Below are positions 17,977 to 25,875 of a stretch of 64,000 nt of DNA, in pieces; position 1 is the stretch's first letter; every line of letters begins with the position of its first letter. Both the position numbers and the translations under genes were made by a program. The stretch spans positions 248,001 through 312,000 of the forward strand of contig NZ_BBRB01000002.1 of NCBI RefSeq assembly GCF_000975055.1. The letters run 5' to 3'. Source of the stretch: Demequina sediminicola (GTDB lineage Bacteria; Actinomycetota; Actinomycetes; Actinomycetales; Demequinaceae). The notes below the pieces were generated by a model. That model was given only the letters and a program-made list of their open reading frames with translations. It was not told the DNA's origin and did not search any database.

Positions 17977-18741
17977 GTGAGTCTCCGCGATCTCTTGTAC
18001 CGGAAGTATGAACGTGACCTGGCCCGTACCCTGCGGACCGAGGGGGACGTCCCTCGACACATCGGTGTCATTCTTGATGGCAACCGACGCTGGGCAAAAC
18101 AAAGCGGAATCACTGCAGCCGACGGCCACCGCCGCGGCGCCGACAAGATCGCTGATCTCCTCGAATGGTCGCAAGACGCCGGCGTTGAGGTCGTCACACT
18201 GTGGATGCTCTCCACCGAAAACCTCGAACGCGACCCCCAAGAACTCGAACCGCTCCTCGACATCATCTGCACCGCAGCAGAACAACTCGCAGCCGACGGA
18301 CGCTGGAAGATCCAACACGTGGGCTCAGCAGAGCTGCTGCCCGAATCCTCCGCAGCTCGCATCGCTGCCGCCGTCGACGCATCGGCCAACGCCACCGGAC
18401 TCCACGTCAACATCGCGGTCGGCTACGGCGGCCGTCACGAAATCGCCGATGCCGTCCGCGCCTACCTGCGTGACGGCAGCGACCAAGGCAAGTCCATCGA
18501 CCAAATCGCCGATTCCTTCACGGTCGACCACATTGCCGAGCACCTGTATACCAAGGGCCAGCCCGACCCCGACCTCGTGATCCGCACCTCAGGGGAACAG
18601 CGACTCTCTGGGTTCCTCATGTGGCAGTCCGCGCACACCGAGTTCTACTTCTGCGACGCCTACTGGCCAGACTTTCGGCGCGTGGACTTCCTCCGTGCCT
18701 TGCGTTCCTACTCGCAGCGCGAACGCCGTCACGGGCGCTAA
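17977..18741 (+). CDS. uppS: Isoprenyl transferase (cis-prenyl/undecaprenyl diphosphate synthase)
   Basis: Condenses isopentenyl diphosphate onto an allylic primer to make the long cis-polyprenyl carrier used for peptidoglycan and wall glycans. The 254-residue product shows HIGVILDGNRRWAK with catalytic Asp 34, the GHRRGADKI substrate segment, TLWMLSTENLERD, and the C-terminal RTSGEQRLSGFLMWQSAHTEFYF. GTG 17977 is selected: GGAAAGGA lies 6 bases upstream and MSLRDLLYRKYE is the expected start. Chain length cannot be told from sequence alone. It is transcribed away from hlyIII. Confidence 0.96.
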   Translation: MSLRDLLYRKYERDLARTLRTEGDVPRHIGVILDGNRRWAKQSGITAADGHRRGADKIADLLEWSQDAGVEVVTLWMLSTENLERDPQELEPLLDIICTAAEQLAADGRWKIQHVGSAELLPESSAARIAAAVDASANATGLHVNIAVGYGGRHEIADAVRAYLRDGSDQGKSIDQIADSFTVDHIAEHLYTKGQPDPDLVIRTSGEQRLSGFLMWQSAHTEFYFCDAYWPDFRRVDFLRALRSYSQRERRHGR

Positions 18742-18853
18742 CTCGACTCTGTACAGCATGTGAACATTGGGCAACATGCCCGCGACACGCGCACAACAAT
18801 GCACCCGGGTCACTCATAAAGGCGTAGCGTCACAAACGTGGGAACCTCAAATA

Positions 18854-18874
18854 CCCGCATCAACCCGATGCGGG
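18854..18874. terminator. Short hairpin between uppS and phoH
   Basis: CCCGCATC and GATGCGGG (8 bp) surround a 5-base loop, 113 bases after the uppS stop. No T-run. Weak terminator or leader structure of phoH; the other 170 bases of this gap show nothing I can name. Confidence 0.4.
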
Positions 18875-18934
18875 ACTGACACCGATCGCCGTGGCGCGGT
18901 CGGCGCTCCACGGCCCTAACCCCGGGAGCACCAC

Positions 18935-20299
18935 GTGAGCGCAGTCGAGTTTGACACCACACCCTCCATCAACGCGGAAACCGCCACTGAGTTGCGCACC
19001 TTCGTGCTCGATACCTCAGTGTTGCTCTCGGATCCTCGAGCACTCAAAAGGTTCGCTGAACACGCGGTCGTGCTACCCGTCGTCGTCATCACCGAACTAG
19101 AAGCCAAACGGCACCACCCGGAACTCGGATACTTCGCGCGCTCCGCGCTACGGTCCCTCGACGAGTTCCGTGTCCGCCACGGCAAGCTTGACTCTCCGGT
19201 CCCGGCCAACGACACAGGCGGAACCGTCCGCGTGGAACTCAACCACACCGACCAATCCGTCCTTCCCTCCGGATTCCGGCTCGGGGACAACGACACCCGC
19301 ATCCTGGCCGTCGCGGCGAACCTCAAGGCTGAGGGACTGTCCGTCACCGTGGTGTCGAAGGACCTGCCCATGCGTGTCAAGGCATCGGCCCTCGGTATTG
19401 AAGCCGAGGAGTACAAAGCGGAACTCGCCGTCGATGCCGGCTGGACGGGCATGCGTGAAATCCACCTCAGCGATGAGCACATGTCCGAGCTGTACGACGC
19501 CGAACGCGTTGCGGGAATGAGCCCCGAGGACTGCGGCGAAGACCTCTCGGTGCTGCCCGTCCACACCGGCCTCGTGATTCACTCGCCGCGCGGCTCGGCT
19601 TTGGGTCGCGTCGACGGCAGCGGCGACGTCCAGTTGGTGCGAGGAGACCAGGAGGTCTTCGGGCTCCACGGCAGGTCCGCAGAACAGCGGATTGCGATCG
19701 ACCTGCTGCTCGACGAATCTATTGGCATTGTGTCGATGGGTGGGCGTGCCGGAACAGGCAAGAGCGCGCTGGCGCTTTGCGCGGGGCTCGAAGCGGTCAT
19801 GGAGCGCCGTCAGCACAAGAAGATCATGGTGTTCCGGCCGCTGTACGCAGTCGGTGGCCAAGAGCTCGGGTATCTGCCCGGCAGCGAGGCAGAGAAGATG
19901 AACCCGTGGGCGCAGGCGGTGTTCGACACGCTCGGCGCAACGGTGTCCTCCGAAGTTGTGGAAGAGGTCATGGCGCGCGGCATGCTTGAGGTGCTGCCAC
20001 TGACGCACATTCGCGGCCGCTCACTGCACGATGCGTTCGTCATTGTGGATGAGGCCCAGTCGCTTGAGCGCAATGTGCTGCTCACGATGTTGAGCCGGAT
20101 TGGTCAGGACTCGCGAGTGGTGCTGACGCACGATGTGGCCCAGCGTGACAACCTGCGCGTGGGCCGCCACGACGGCGTTGCCGCTGTCATTGAGGCGCTG
20201 AAGGGTCATGACCTGTTTGCTCACGTCACGTTGGAGCGCTCGGAGCGTTCGGCGGTGGCGGCGCTGGTGACGGACATGCTGGAACGCTTGGACCTTTAA
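18935..20299 (+). CDS. PIN domain-PhoH fusion ATPase (PhoH2 type)
   Basis: A 454-residue protein joining an N-terminal PIN nuclease domain (about 22-150: [28 protein letters not shown], the acidic catalytic pattern) to a C-terminal PhoH ATPase (Walker [11 protein letters not shown] near 270, Walker [20 protein letters not shown]). Proteins of this design unwind and cut RNA and have been compared with VapC toxins. GTG 18935 is preceded by GGGAG at 6 bases. In mycobacteria a small upstream antitoxin-like gene accompanies phoH2; I see none in the gap here. Otherwise a typical stand-alone gene. Confidence 0.92.
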   Translation: MSAVEFDTTPSINAETATELRTFVLDTSVLLSDPRALKRFAEHAVVLPVVVITELEAKRHHPELGYFARSALRSLDEFRVRHGKLDSPVPANDTGGTVRVELNHTDQSVLPSGFRLGDNDTRILAVAANLKAEGLSVTVVSKDLPMRVKASALGIEAEEYKAELAVDAGWTGMREIHLSDEHMSELYDAERVAGMSPEDCGEDLSVLPVHTGLVIHSPRGSALGRVDGSGDVQLVRGDQEVFGLHGRSAEQRIAIDLLLDESIGIVSMGGRAGTGKSALALCAGLEAVMERRQHKKIMVFRPLYAVGGQELGYLPGSEAEKMNPWAQAVFDTLGATVSSEVVEEVMARGMLEVLPLTHIRGRSLHDAFVIVDEAQSLERNVLLTMLSRIGQDSRVVLTHDVAQRDNLRVGRHDGVAAVIEALKGHDLFAHVTLERSERSAVAALVTDMLERLDL

Positions 20300-20310
20300 C
20301 TCGCCCGGAC

Positions 20311-20340
20311 CCGCCCCGCCCCGCCCCGCCCCGCCCCGCG
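20311..20340. repeat. CCGCC microsatellite
   Basis: Five exact copies and one altered copy of the pentamer CCGCC lie 11 bases after the phoH stop. Confidence 0.9.
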
Positions 20341-20351
20341 CTTTATCGCCA

Positions 20352-20403
20352 AATGGCTCCATTTCGCTGTTTTACGTGCTCATAACAGCGAAATGGAGCC
20401 ATT
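20352..20403. repeat. Intergenic palindrome (CCATTTCG family), copy 1
   Basis: Perfect 20-bp arms at 20352-20371 and 20384-20403, 12-base loop. The arm core GGCTCCATTTCGCTGT is repeated almost exactly at 45079-45093, and even the loop shares GCTCA. It lies between the convergent phoH and siderophore-reductase genes, so a bidirectional terminator role is possible, though there is no T-run and the arms are unusually AT-rich for this genome. Confidence 0.85.
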
Positions 20404-20423
20404 CGGCATGAAGAGGGGTGTGG

Positions 20424-21263
20424 TTAGAGGCCGACCTCTTGAAGGAACGGTTCTAGCTCGATCCAGTTCACCTCATCGGGGCGTGATTCGTCCCAGATCT
20501 CGGCGTAGCGAGCCTGCTGCTCTGGCGTCAGTGCCAGCCACTTCTTGAGGCGTTCCTCCTGATTGAAGTGCCAGTAGCCCACAATGCGGAACCACGAGTG
20601 GTGACGGGGCCACTGCCCACGCACAAACTTGCGCGCAGCACGCGAAGCGCTCGTCTCACACGCCACCCAGATGTAGGTGTCGTCGCTCGGCGTCTCCAGC
20701 TGCGCCATAGCGGACTCAATCTCCGACAGCGCCAGGCCGTTGCCGGCGACAATCCACTCAACGTTGACCTCGGCCGCGGAGGGCAGGTCAATCGCGTCGC
20801 GCTCGTCGAGGACTTCGATGATGACCTGGAAGGACTCCTCTGCGGAGGCTTCCTCAAGAATGCGGGCGACGGCGGGAATGCCGGTGGCATCCGCAAACAA
20901 CAGCCGCTGCGTGCTGCCCTCCGGCGGCCCGTAGTAGCCACGCGCACCGCTGATGGCAACCGTGTCTCCGGGCTGGCAATCCCGTGCCCAACTGGCGCCC
21001 AGGCCATGCCCATGGGTCACGACATCGACCAGGATGGTGTTGGCCGGCTTGTCCCAGCGGCGAATCGTGTAGTGGCGGGCGATGTCGTGATCGTCTTCCC
21101 ACCCCTCGGCCGCATCGGGGCCGGGAATGTGGATGTGCACGAACTCGTCGGGCTGTCCTGTGCTTTCCCATGCGCTCAGGGAGTCGCCTGCGAGCGTCAC
21201 ACGGCGCAGGTTCGGCGAGATGTCGATTGAGTCGATCACGTTGACGCGGAACGAGTCAGTCAT
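20424..21263 (-). CDS. Siderophore-interacting protein (FAD-dependent ferric-siderophore reductase)
   Basis: Predicted NAD(P)H:ferric-siderophore reductase of the SIP/ViuB family, releasing iron in the cytoplasm. The 279 residues contain the FAD motif ARHYTIRRWD near 65, the flavin-phosphate segment GHGLGASWARDCQPGDTVAISGARG, FADATGIPAVARIL for the nucleotide-binding domain, and the C-terminal RIVGYWHFNQEE. ATG 21263 is preceded by GAAGGAGTGACA. Last gene of the iron operon, 81 bp after the binding-protein gene, with a strong hairpin between them. Confidence 0.93.
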   Translation of the reverse strand: MTDSFRVNVIDSIDISPNLRRVTLAGDSLSAWESTGQPDEFVHIHIPGPDAAEGWEDDHDIARHYTIRRWDKPANTILVDVVTHGHGLGASWARDCQPGDTVAISGARGYYGPPEGSTQRLLFADATGIPAVARILEEASAEESFQVIIEVLDERDAIDLPSAAEVNVEWIVAGNGLALSEIESAMAQLETPSDDTYIWVACETSASRAARKFVRGQWPRHHSWFRIVGYWHFNQEERLKKWLALTPEQQARYAEIWDESRPDEVNWIELEPFLQEVGL

Positions 21264-21308
21264 TGTCACTCCTTCACTACTGGAGAGGGCCGATGCTGGC
21301 CCGGGTGG

Positions 21309-21338
21309 GGGAGGCGCCACCCGTGGGCGGCGCCTCCC
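21309..21338. other. Intercistronic hairpin between binding protein and reductase genes
   Basis: GGGAGGCGCC (21309-21318) pairs exactly with 21329-21338; CCC and GGG inside the loop extend it. In an operon this could lower expression of the reductase or protect the 3' end of the upstream binding-protein message. Confidence 0.6.
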
Positions 21339-21344
21339 GGGAGG

Positions 21345-22430
21345 TTAGGACGCCGAGGCGGGGTCCGAGTAGGAGGGAACCTCGGTGGCGGGGTCGCCAT
21401 CAAGCGCTGCCTCGAGCTGCGGAACGAGTGCCTCGAGCGAGTACTGGATCGACGAGGGGGAGTTGGCGAAGAACGCGCCCTCGAGGGTGGGGTCGGTGAT
21501 CCAGACGTGTCCACCGGTTTCGGTGACGCTCAGGCTCGGGAACAGCGGCAGGCCCTCGATGGTGCTCTGGACTTCGCCGGTGGTTGCGGTCTGCCACAGG
21601 ATCGTGTCGAATGCGTCGAACATGTCGAGGTTCTCAGCTGAGATCTGGATGTAGAAGCTGTCACCCAACTGGTCGTCCAACGCGCTGGTGTCCAGGCCGA
21701 GGTTTTCAAGCAGCTGGTTGCGGTTGTCCGTGGAGTCATATGCGCCGGGGTTGCCGTCGTAGTAGAACGCGACGATGCCGGCCTTGTCCTGCCATTCAGG
21801 GTTGGCTTCGCGGATTGCGGCATACTCGGCATCGAGGTCGCTGACGACCTCTTCGGCGACGTCGGACTTGCCGACGGCCTGCCCGATCATCTCGAGTTCA
21901 ACGTCGAGCGGCATTCCCCACTCGACGTAGTCTGCCTGGCGAACAATGGTCGGCGCGATCTGGCTCAAGGAGTCGTAGGTCGCCTGGTCAACGGCTGCCT
22001 GCGGGTAGGTGTTGATGATGAGGTCGGGCTCGTAGGAAGCGATGAGCTCGAGGTTCAGTTCGCCCTGGGGGATCAGAATGGGATCAGCGTCGGCAGCGAC
22101 ACGGTCTTCCTCAGCCCAGGGGCCGGTGCCGTGCTCGTAGCCCTGCCACGACTCGAGGATCGCGTACGGGGCGACTCCGAGGGAGTACAGCAGCTCGTGC
22201 TCGCGCGATCCAAGCGTCACAATGCGCTGGGGCTCTTCTTCGATGGTCACGTCGCCAAAGGCGTGCGTAATGGTGGTGGGGAAGCCCGCGGCGGCCTCAG
22301 TAGTGGCGGCTGCGGTGGCTTCTTCTGTGGTTTCTTCGCTGGACTCGCTCGAGGAGCAAGCAGCGAGCGTGAGCGCGGCAACCGCTGCGAGGGCAACGGT
22401 GGAGGCACGGCGCATGGTGCGCACGGACAT
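21345..22430 (-). CDS. Iron-siderophore ABC transporter substrate-binding lipoprotein
   Basis: Surface lipoprotein of 361 residues that captures ferric siderophore for the adjacent permeases. A basic N-terminus, hydrophobic core and lipobox LAAC are followed by a Ser/Thr/Glu/Ala linker typical of actinobacterial binding proteins. The FepB/TroA-like fold is indicated by PQRIVTLGSREHELLYSLGVAPYAI and YEPDLIINTYP. ATG 22430 is chosen because AAAGGAAA lies 7 bases upstream; ATG 22445 (MKGNTM) is an alternative. Transcribed with the permeases and ATPase upstream and the reductase downstream. Confidence 0.93.
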   Translation of the reverse strand: MSVRTMRRASTVALAAVAALTLAACSSSESSEETTEEATAAATTEAAAGFPTTITHAFGDVTIEEEPQRIVTLGSREHELLYSLGVAPYAILESWQGYEHGTGPWAEEDRVAADADPILIPQGELNLELIASYEPDLIINTYPQAAVDQATYDSLSQIAPTIVRQADYVEWGMPLDVELEMIGQAVGKSDVAEEVVSDLDAEYAAIREANPEWQDKAGIVAFYYDGNPGAYDSTDNRNQLLENLGLDTSALDDQLGDSFYIQISAENLDMFDAFDTILWQTATTGEVQSTIEGLPLFPSLSVTETGGHVWITDPTLEGAFFANSPSSIQYSLEALVPQLEAALDGDPATEVPSYSDPASAS

Positions 22431-22456
22431 GGTGTTTCCTTTCATGGGACTTGCGT

Positions 22457-22930
22457 TCAGGGGGTAGTGACGATGAGGTGTTCGACGAGGCATGCGCCGT
22501 ATGCGGCGACGGCCACAGCGTCGAGTTCTGCCGTGGAGGCGTGACCTGACTGGTCGCGCACTGCGACGACGGAGACGCCGAGGTCCTCGTCGGTGCGCAC
22601 AAGTGCCTGCCAGGGTGCGCGCGTGTAGCCCGCGTCGCGGAGGCATGCCACCGTGGCGGAGGCGGGCATGGGGGAGACGAACCAGCGCATACCTTGGTGG
22701 CAGGCGAGGCCGGTGGCAGGGTCGACGCCGTCGATGGTGAGGTCGCTGACGTTGAGGCGCTCGTGGCGCTCGCGGATGAAGTCGTGAAAACTGTGTCCGC
22801 ACATCTGCGCGTCGCTGTGTTCTCCGGCGACGAGTTCGTCGCCTTCGTCGAGGGTCAGGCGGCATGCCAAGCCAGGGACGGCGGCGAGCAGTGCGGCAGC
22901 CGATCGCAACTGCGGAGCGGTGATGGTCAT
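22457..22930 (-). CDS. Uncharacterised protein inside the siderophore operon
   Basis: I do not recognise this 157-residue protein. It has no signal peptide and no membrane helix. Five cysteines (about 23, 44, 76, 95, 145) and several histidines cluster in MCGHSFHDFIRERHERL, LACHQGMRW and TVACLRDAGY, so metal binding is possible but unproven. Its ATG overlaps the ATPase stop by 4 bp and the binding-protein gene follows after 26 bp, so it is part of the operon and almost surely works in siderophore-iron handling. It does not match the usual operon partners (FhuF-type reductase with C-terminal CCxxxxxCxxC, esterase, MbtH). Confidence 0.75.
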   Translation of the reverse strand: MTITAPQLRSAAALLAAVPGLACRLTLDEGDELVAGEHSDAQMCGHSFHDFIRERHERLNVSDLTIDGVDPATGLACHQGMRWFVSPMPASATVACLRDAGYTRAPWQALVRTDEDLGVSVVAVRDQSGHASTAELDAVAVAAYGACLVEHLIVTTP

Positions 22931-23721
22931 CGGGTCTCTCCGGGGGCTCGAGCCGGTACGACGATCGGCGTGCCGGTCACGGGGTCTGGAATGATGCGGG
23001 CGTCAAGGTGGAACACGTCCCGCACAAGTTCTTCGGTGAAGACCTCGCCGGGAGTTCCCGACGCTGCCACCCGGCCATCAGACATGGCGATGACATGGTG
23101 TGCGTAGCGTGCGGCCTGGTCGAGGTCGTGTACCACCATCGCGACGGTGCGCTCTTGACGCGTGTTGAGGCGATGCAGGAGGTCGAGGACTTCGTACTGG
23201 TGGGCGATGTCGAGGAATGTGGTGGGCTCGTCGAGCAGCATCAGGGGCGTGTCCTGAGCGAGCGCCATCGCGATCCAGGCGCGTTGGCGTTGGCCGCCGG
23301 AGAGTTCGTCAACGACGGCGTCCTGAATCTCCGTCAGCCCGGTGGAGTGCAGGGCAGACATGACCGCCGTCTCGTCAGTGGTGGACCAGGGCCGCAGGAT
23401 CTTCTGGTGGGGCGTACGCCCGCGTGCGACGAGTTCTTTGACGGTGATGCCAGCGGGTGGGATCGGGGACTGGGGGAGCAGTCCTACACGCCGTGCCACT
23501 TCGCGTGTGGGAATGGTGTGGATGTTTTCGCCATCCAGGACTACAGACCCCGCCGATGGGGTGAGCAGGCGTACCAGCGAGCGCAGCAGGGTGGACTTGC
23601 CACATCCATTGGGGCCGACAATCGCGGTGATTTTGCCGTCGGGGATGGCGACGTTGACACCATGGACGATGGTGGAGTCGCCGTAGCCGAGTACGACGCG
23701 GCGGGCTTCGAGCCGGTTCAT
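22927..23721 (-). CDS. Iron-siderophore ABC transporter ATP-binding protein (FecE/FepC type)
   Basis: Cytoplasmic ATPase that drives siderophore import. The 264 residues show Walker A GPNGCGKST near 35, Q-loop GLLPQSPIPP, the signature LSGGQRQRAWIAMALAQ, Walker B LMLLDEPTT and the H-loop histidine in MVVHDLDQAARY. FLDIAHQYEVLDLLHRLN is typical of the FecE/FhuC group. ATG 23721 is preceded by GAGGAGGACAGCA and overlaps the permease stop by 4 bp. An upstream start in the same frame was rejected since it lies within the permease gene. Confidence 0.96.
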   Translation of the reverse strand: MNRLEARRVVLGYGDSTIVHGVNVAIPDGKITAIVGPNGCGKSTLLRSLVRLLTPSAGSVVLDGENIHTIPTREVARRVGLLPQSPIPPAGITVKELVARGRTPHQKILRPWSTTDETAVMSALHSTGLTEIQDAVVDELSGGQRQRAWIAMALAQDTPLMLLDEPTTFLDIAHQYEVLDLLHRLNTRQERTVAMVVHDLDQAARYAHHVIAMSDGRVAASGTPGEVFTEELVRDVFHLDARIIPDPVTGTPIVVPARAPGETR

Positions 23722-24749
23722 TGCTGTCCTCCTCGTGCGGATCGCCCCACGAGCCACAGCAGGTAGGGGGCGCCGATGGCTGCGGTGTACAAGCCGATCG
23801 GAAGTTGCATGTCGCCGGTAGCGTGCTGGGCGGCATAGTCCGCTACCAGAGCGAGTGCGGCACCCATCAGCGCGGCGGGAATGAGAGTGACGCCCGGGGC
23901 GCGGGTGAGTCGCCTGGCGAGCGCTGGTGAGACGAGGGCAATGAAGCCCACGGGTCCGACGACGGCCGTGGCGCCAGCGGCGAGCAGGACGGCGCAGAGC
24001 ACCAGGAGTAGCCGCGCCCGTGCCACGGGGATGCCGAGGGCTTCAGCGGTCTCATCGCCCATCTCCATGGTGCGTAGCGAGCGGCTGAGCGTCACGATGA
24101 TGGGGATCATGACGGCGAGGATCACTGCCGCGACGGCGACGTGCTGCCAGGTGCGGTTGGCGGTGGAGCCGACGAGCCAGACAAGTGCTTGGTCTGCGTT
24201 GTTGATGTCCATCACTGTGAGCAGGTATTGGGAGACCGCGGAGGCGACGAAGCCGATGCCGATGCCGGTCAGCACCATGCGCAGTGGCACGATGCCGCCA
24301 TGCCAGGCGAGCGCGATGATGATGGCCGCGGCGACGATGCCGCCGATGCCTGCACCTGCGGCAACGAGCCAGGCGGAGGTAGCGCCGGCGAACGCGATGA
24401 CTGCCACCGCTCCCGCACCAGCACCAGCGGAGATTCCGATGAAGTCAGGTGAGGCGAGTGGGTTACGTGTCAGCGACTGCAGGATGGCGCCGGCGAGCGC
24501 GAACATGATGCCGATGAGGACGGTGGTGAAGGTCCGCGGCGCGCGCAGTTGCCCGACGATGAAGTCGGCCTGCGAATCCGTGGTGAAGCCAAACGCAGCA
24601 GCGAGCGCGTCGCCGAGCGGGATCTCGACGGGTCCCACGGTGAGGCCGAGCAGGAAGAACACGGAGGCGACCGCAAAGAGCACCCATCCGACCACGATGA
24701 CGCGGGTGTGTGTGAGGACTCCGAAGGGGCCGAGGCGCACGACTCTCAT
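23718..24749 (-). CDS. FecCD-family iron-siderophore permease, second subunit
   Basis: Polytopic permease of 343 residues in the BtuC/FecCD family. Family blocks: RAPRTFTTVLIGIMFALAGAILQSLTRNPLASPDFIGISAGAGAGAV near 75-120, MVLTGIGIGFVASAV, the coupling region MEMGDETAEALGIPVARARLL, and GPVGFIALVSPALARRLT. About nine to ten hydrophobic helices are seen. ATG 24749 overlaps the stop of the first permease as ATGA. Forms a heterodimeric channel with the upstream subunit. Confidence 0.95.
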   Translation of the reverse strand: MRVVRLGPFGVLTHTRVIVVGWVLFAVASVFFLLGLTVGPVEIPLGDALAAAFGFTTDSQADFIVGQLRAPRTFTTVLIGIMFALAGAILQSLTRNPLASPDFIGISAGAGAGAVAVIAFAGATSAWLVAAGAGIGGIVAAAIIIALAWHGGIVPLRMVLTGIGIGFVASAVSQYLLTVMDINNADQALVWLVGSTANRTWQHVAVAAVILAVMIPIIVTLSRSLRTMEMGDETAEALGIPVARARLLLVLCAVLLAAGATAVVGPVGFIALVSPALARRLTRAPGVTLIPAALMGAALALVADYAAQHATGDMQLPIGLYTAAIGAPYLLWLVGRSARGGQQ

Positions 24750-25741
24750 AGCTCGACCACCTTCATGCGCCGTGCCATCACGGCAAAGATGGCACCTCCG
24801 ATGAGGGCGGTGGTGATGCCTACAGCGACCTCGGATGGGCGCGCAATCACACGCCCGATGACGTCGCAGACCAGCAGCAGTACCCCGCCTCCGAGGGCGG
24901 AGACGCCGAGGAGCCATGGCAACGAGGCTCCGACGAAGGTGCGCACGATGTGGGGGACCGCGAGGCCGACGAACACGATAGGGCCCGCGGCTGCGGTGGC
25001 GGCGCCAGCGAGCAGGGTCACGACCGCGATGATGATGAACCGGGTGAGCCCGATGCGCACACCGAGCGCCTGGGCGGTTTCTTCTCCCATGGAGATCGCT
25101 TCGAGCGACTTCGCGGCGATAAAGCCCACCACGAGTGCAGCCCCGACAATGACCCACAGCGCAGTCATGTCGTGACCTTGACGCCCGTTGAGTGAGCCCA
25201 CGACCCAAAAGCGGTACTCGTTGAGGGTCGACTGATTGACGATCAGGACGGCATACGTGACGGAGGTGAGGAGGGCAGTGAGGGCTACACCAGCGAGTGC
25301 GAGTCTCACGGGAGCTCCGGCCGCAGCTCCCGTGGCACCAATGGCGTACACAGTGATGGCAGCGATGGCAGCACCGATGAATGCGAGCCACACTTGCCCG
25401 GTGAATCCAGTGACACCTGCGAAGGTGATGCCAAACACCACTGCGGTCGCGGCACCAGCGTTGATGCCCAAGAGGCCGGGGTCAGCGAACGGGTTGCGTG
25501 TGAGCGACTGCATGAGCGCACCACCCACCGCGAGCGCGGCGCCGGCGAGGATGCCGATAGTGGTGCGAGACCAGCGCAGGTCGCGCACGATGAGCTGCTC
25601 GGGATCGTCGGGGTTGAAGTTGAAGATTGAGTCCCAGACGGTACCGAGATCGATGGGGCGTGCGCCGACAGAAAGGGATAGCAAGATGGCGACTACAAGC
25701 GCCGCGGCAGTGACGCCTGCGACGAGAGCGCGCTGGCGCAT
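24746..25741 (-). CDS. FecCD-family iron-siderophore permease, first subunit
   Basis: Permease of 331 residues and first gene of the operon. RDLRWSRTTIGILAGAALAVGGALMQSLTRNPFADPGLLGINAGAATAVV is the family block; the coupling helix is ISMGEETAQALGVRIGLTRFI, followed by GPIVFVGLAVPHIVRTFVG. ATG 25741 is chosen over an upstream start at 25786, which would overlap the iron box region. The iron box centred about 55 bases upstream predicts repression when iron is plentiful. Confidence 0.95.
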   Translation of the reverse strand: MRQRALVAGVTAAALVVAILLSLSVGARPIDLGTVWDSIFNFNPDDPEQLIVRDLRWSRTTIGILAGAALAVGGALMQSLTRNPFADPGLLGINAGAATAVVFGITFAGVTGFTGQVWLAFIGAAIAAITVYAIGATGAAAGAPVRLALAGVALTALLTSVTYAVLIVNQSTLNEYRFWVVGSLNGRQGHDMTALWVIVGAALVVGFIAAKSLEAISMGEETAQALGVRIGLTRFIIIAVVTLLAGAATAAAGPIVFVGLAVPHIVRTFVGASLPWLLGVSALGGGVLLLVCDVIGRVIARPSEVAVGITTALIGGAIFAVMARRMKVVEL

Positions 25742-25786
25742 CGTGCTCCTTCGGGGATGTGGTGGCGCGCGTCGACGTCGCACCAC

Positions 25787-25805
25787 TGAGGTTTGCCTAA
25801 CCTAA
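25787..25805 (-). promoter_or_regulatory. DtxR/IdeR-type iron box
   Basis: On the minus strand the site reads TTAGGTTAGGCAAACCTCA, 17 of 19 matches to the known DtxR/IdeR consensus TTAGGTTAGGCTAACCTAA. It lies 46 bases before the first permease ATG, where a repressor would cover the promoter of the siderophore operon. Confidence 0.88.
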
Positions 25806-25875
25806 CCCAGAAACAGGCGTTATCGCAACATCCCTGTTGGATAAATGAATGGCGTCGTGAAGGGCGAATCGCGGG

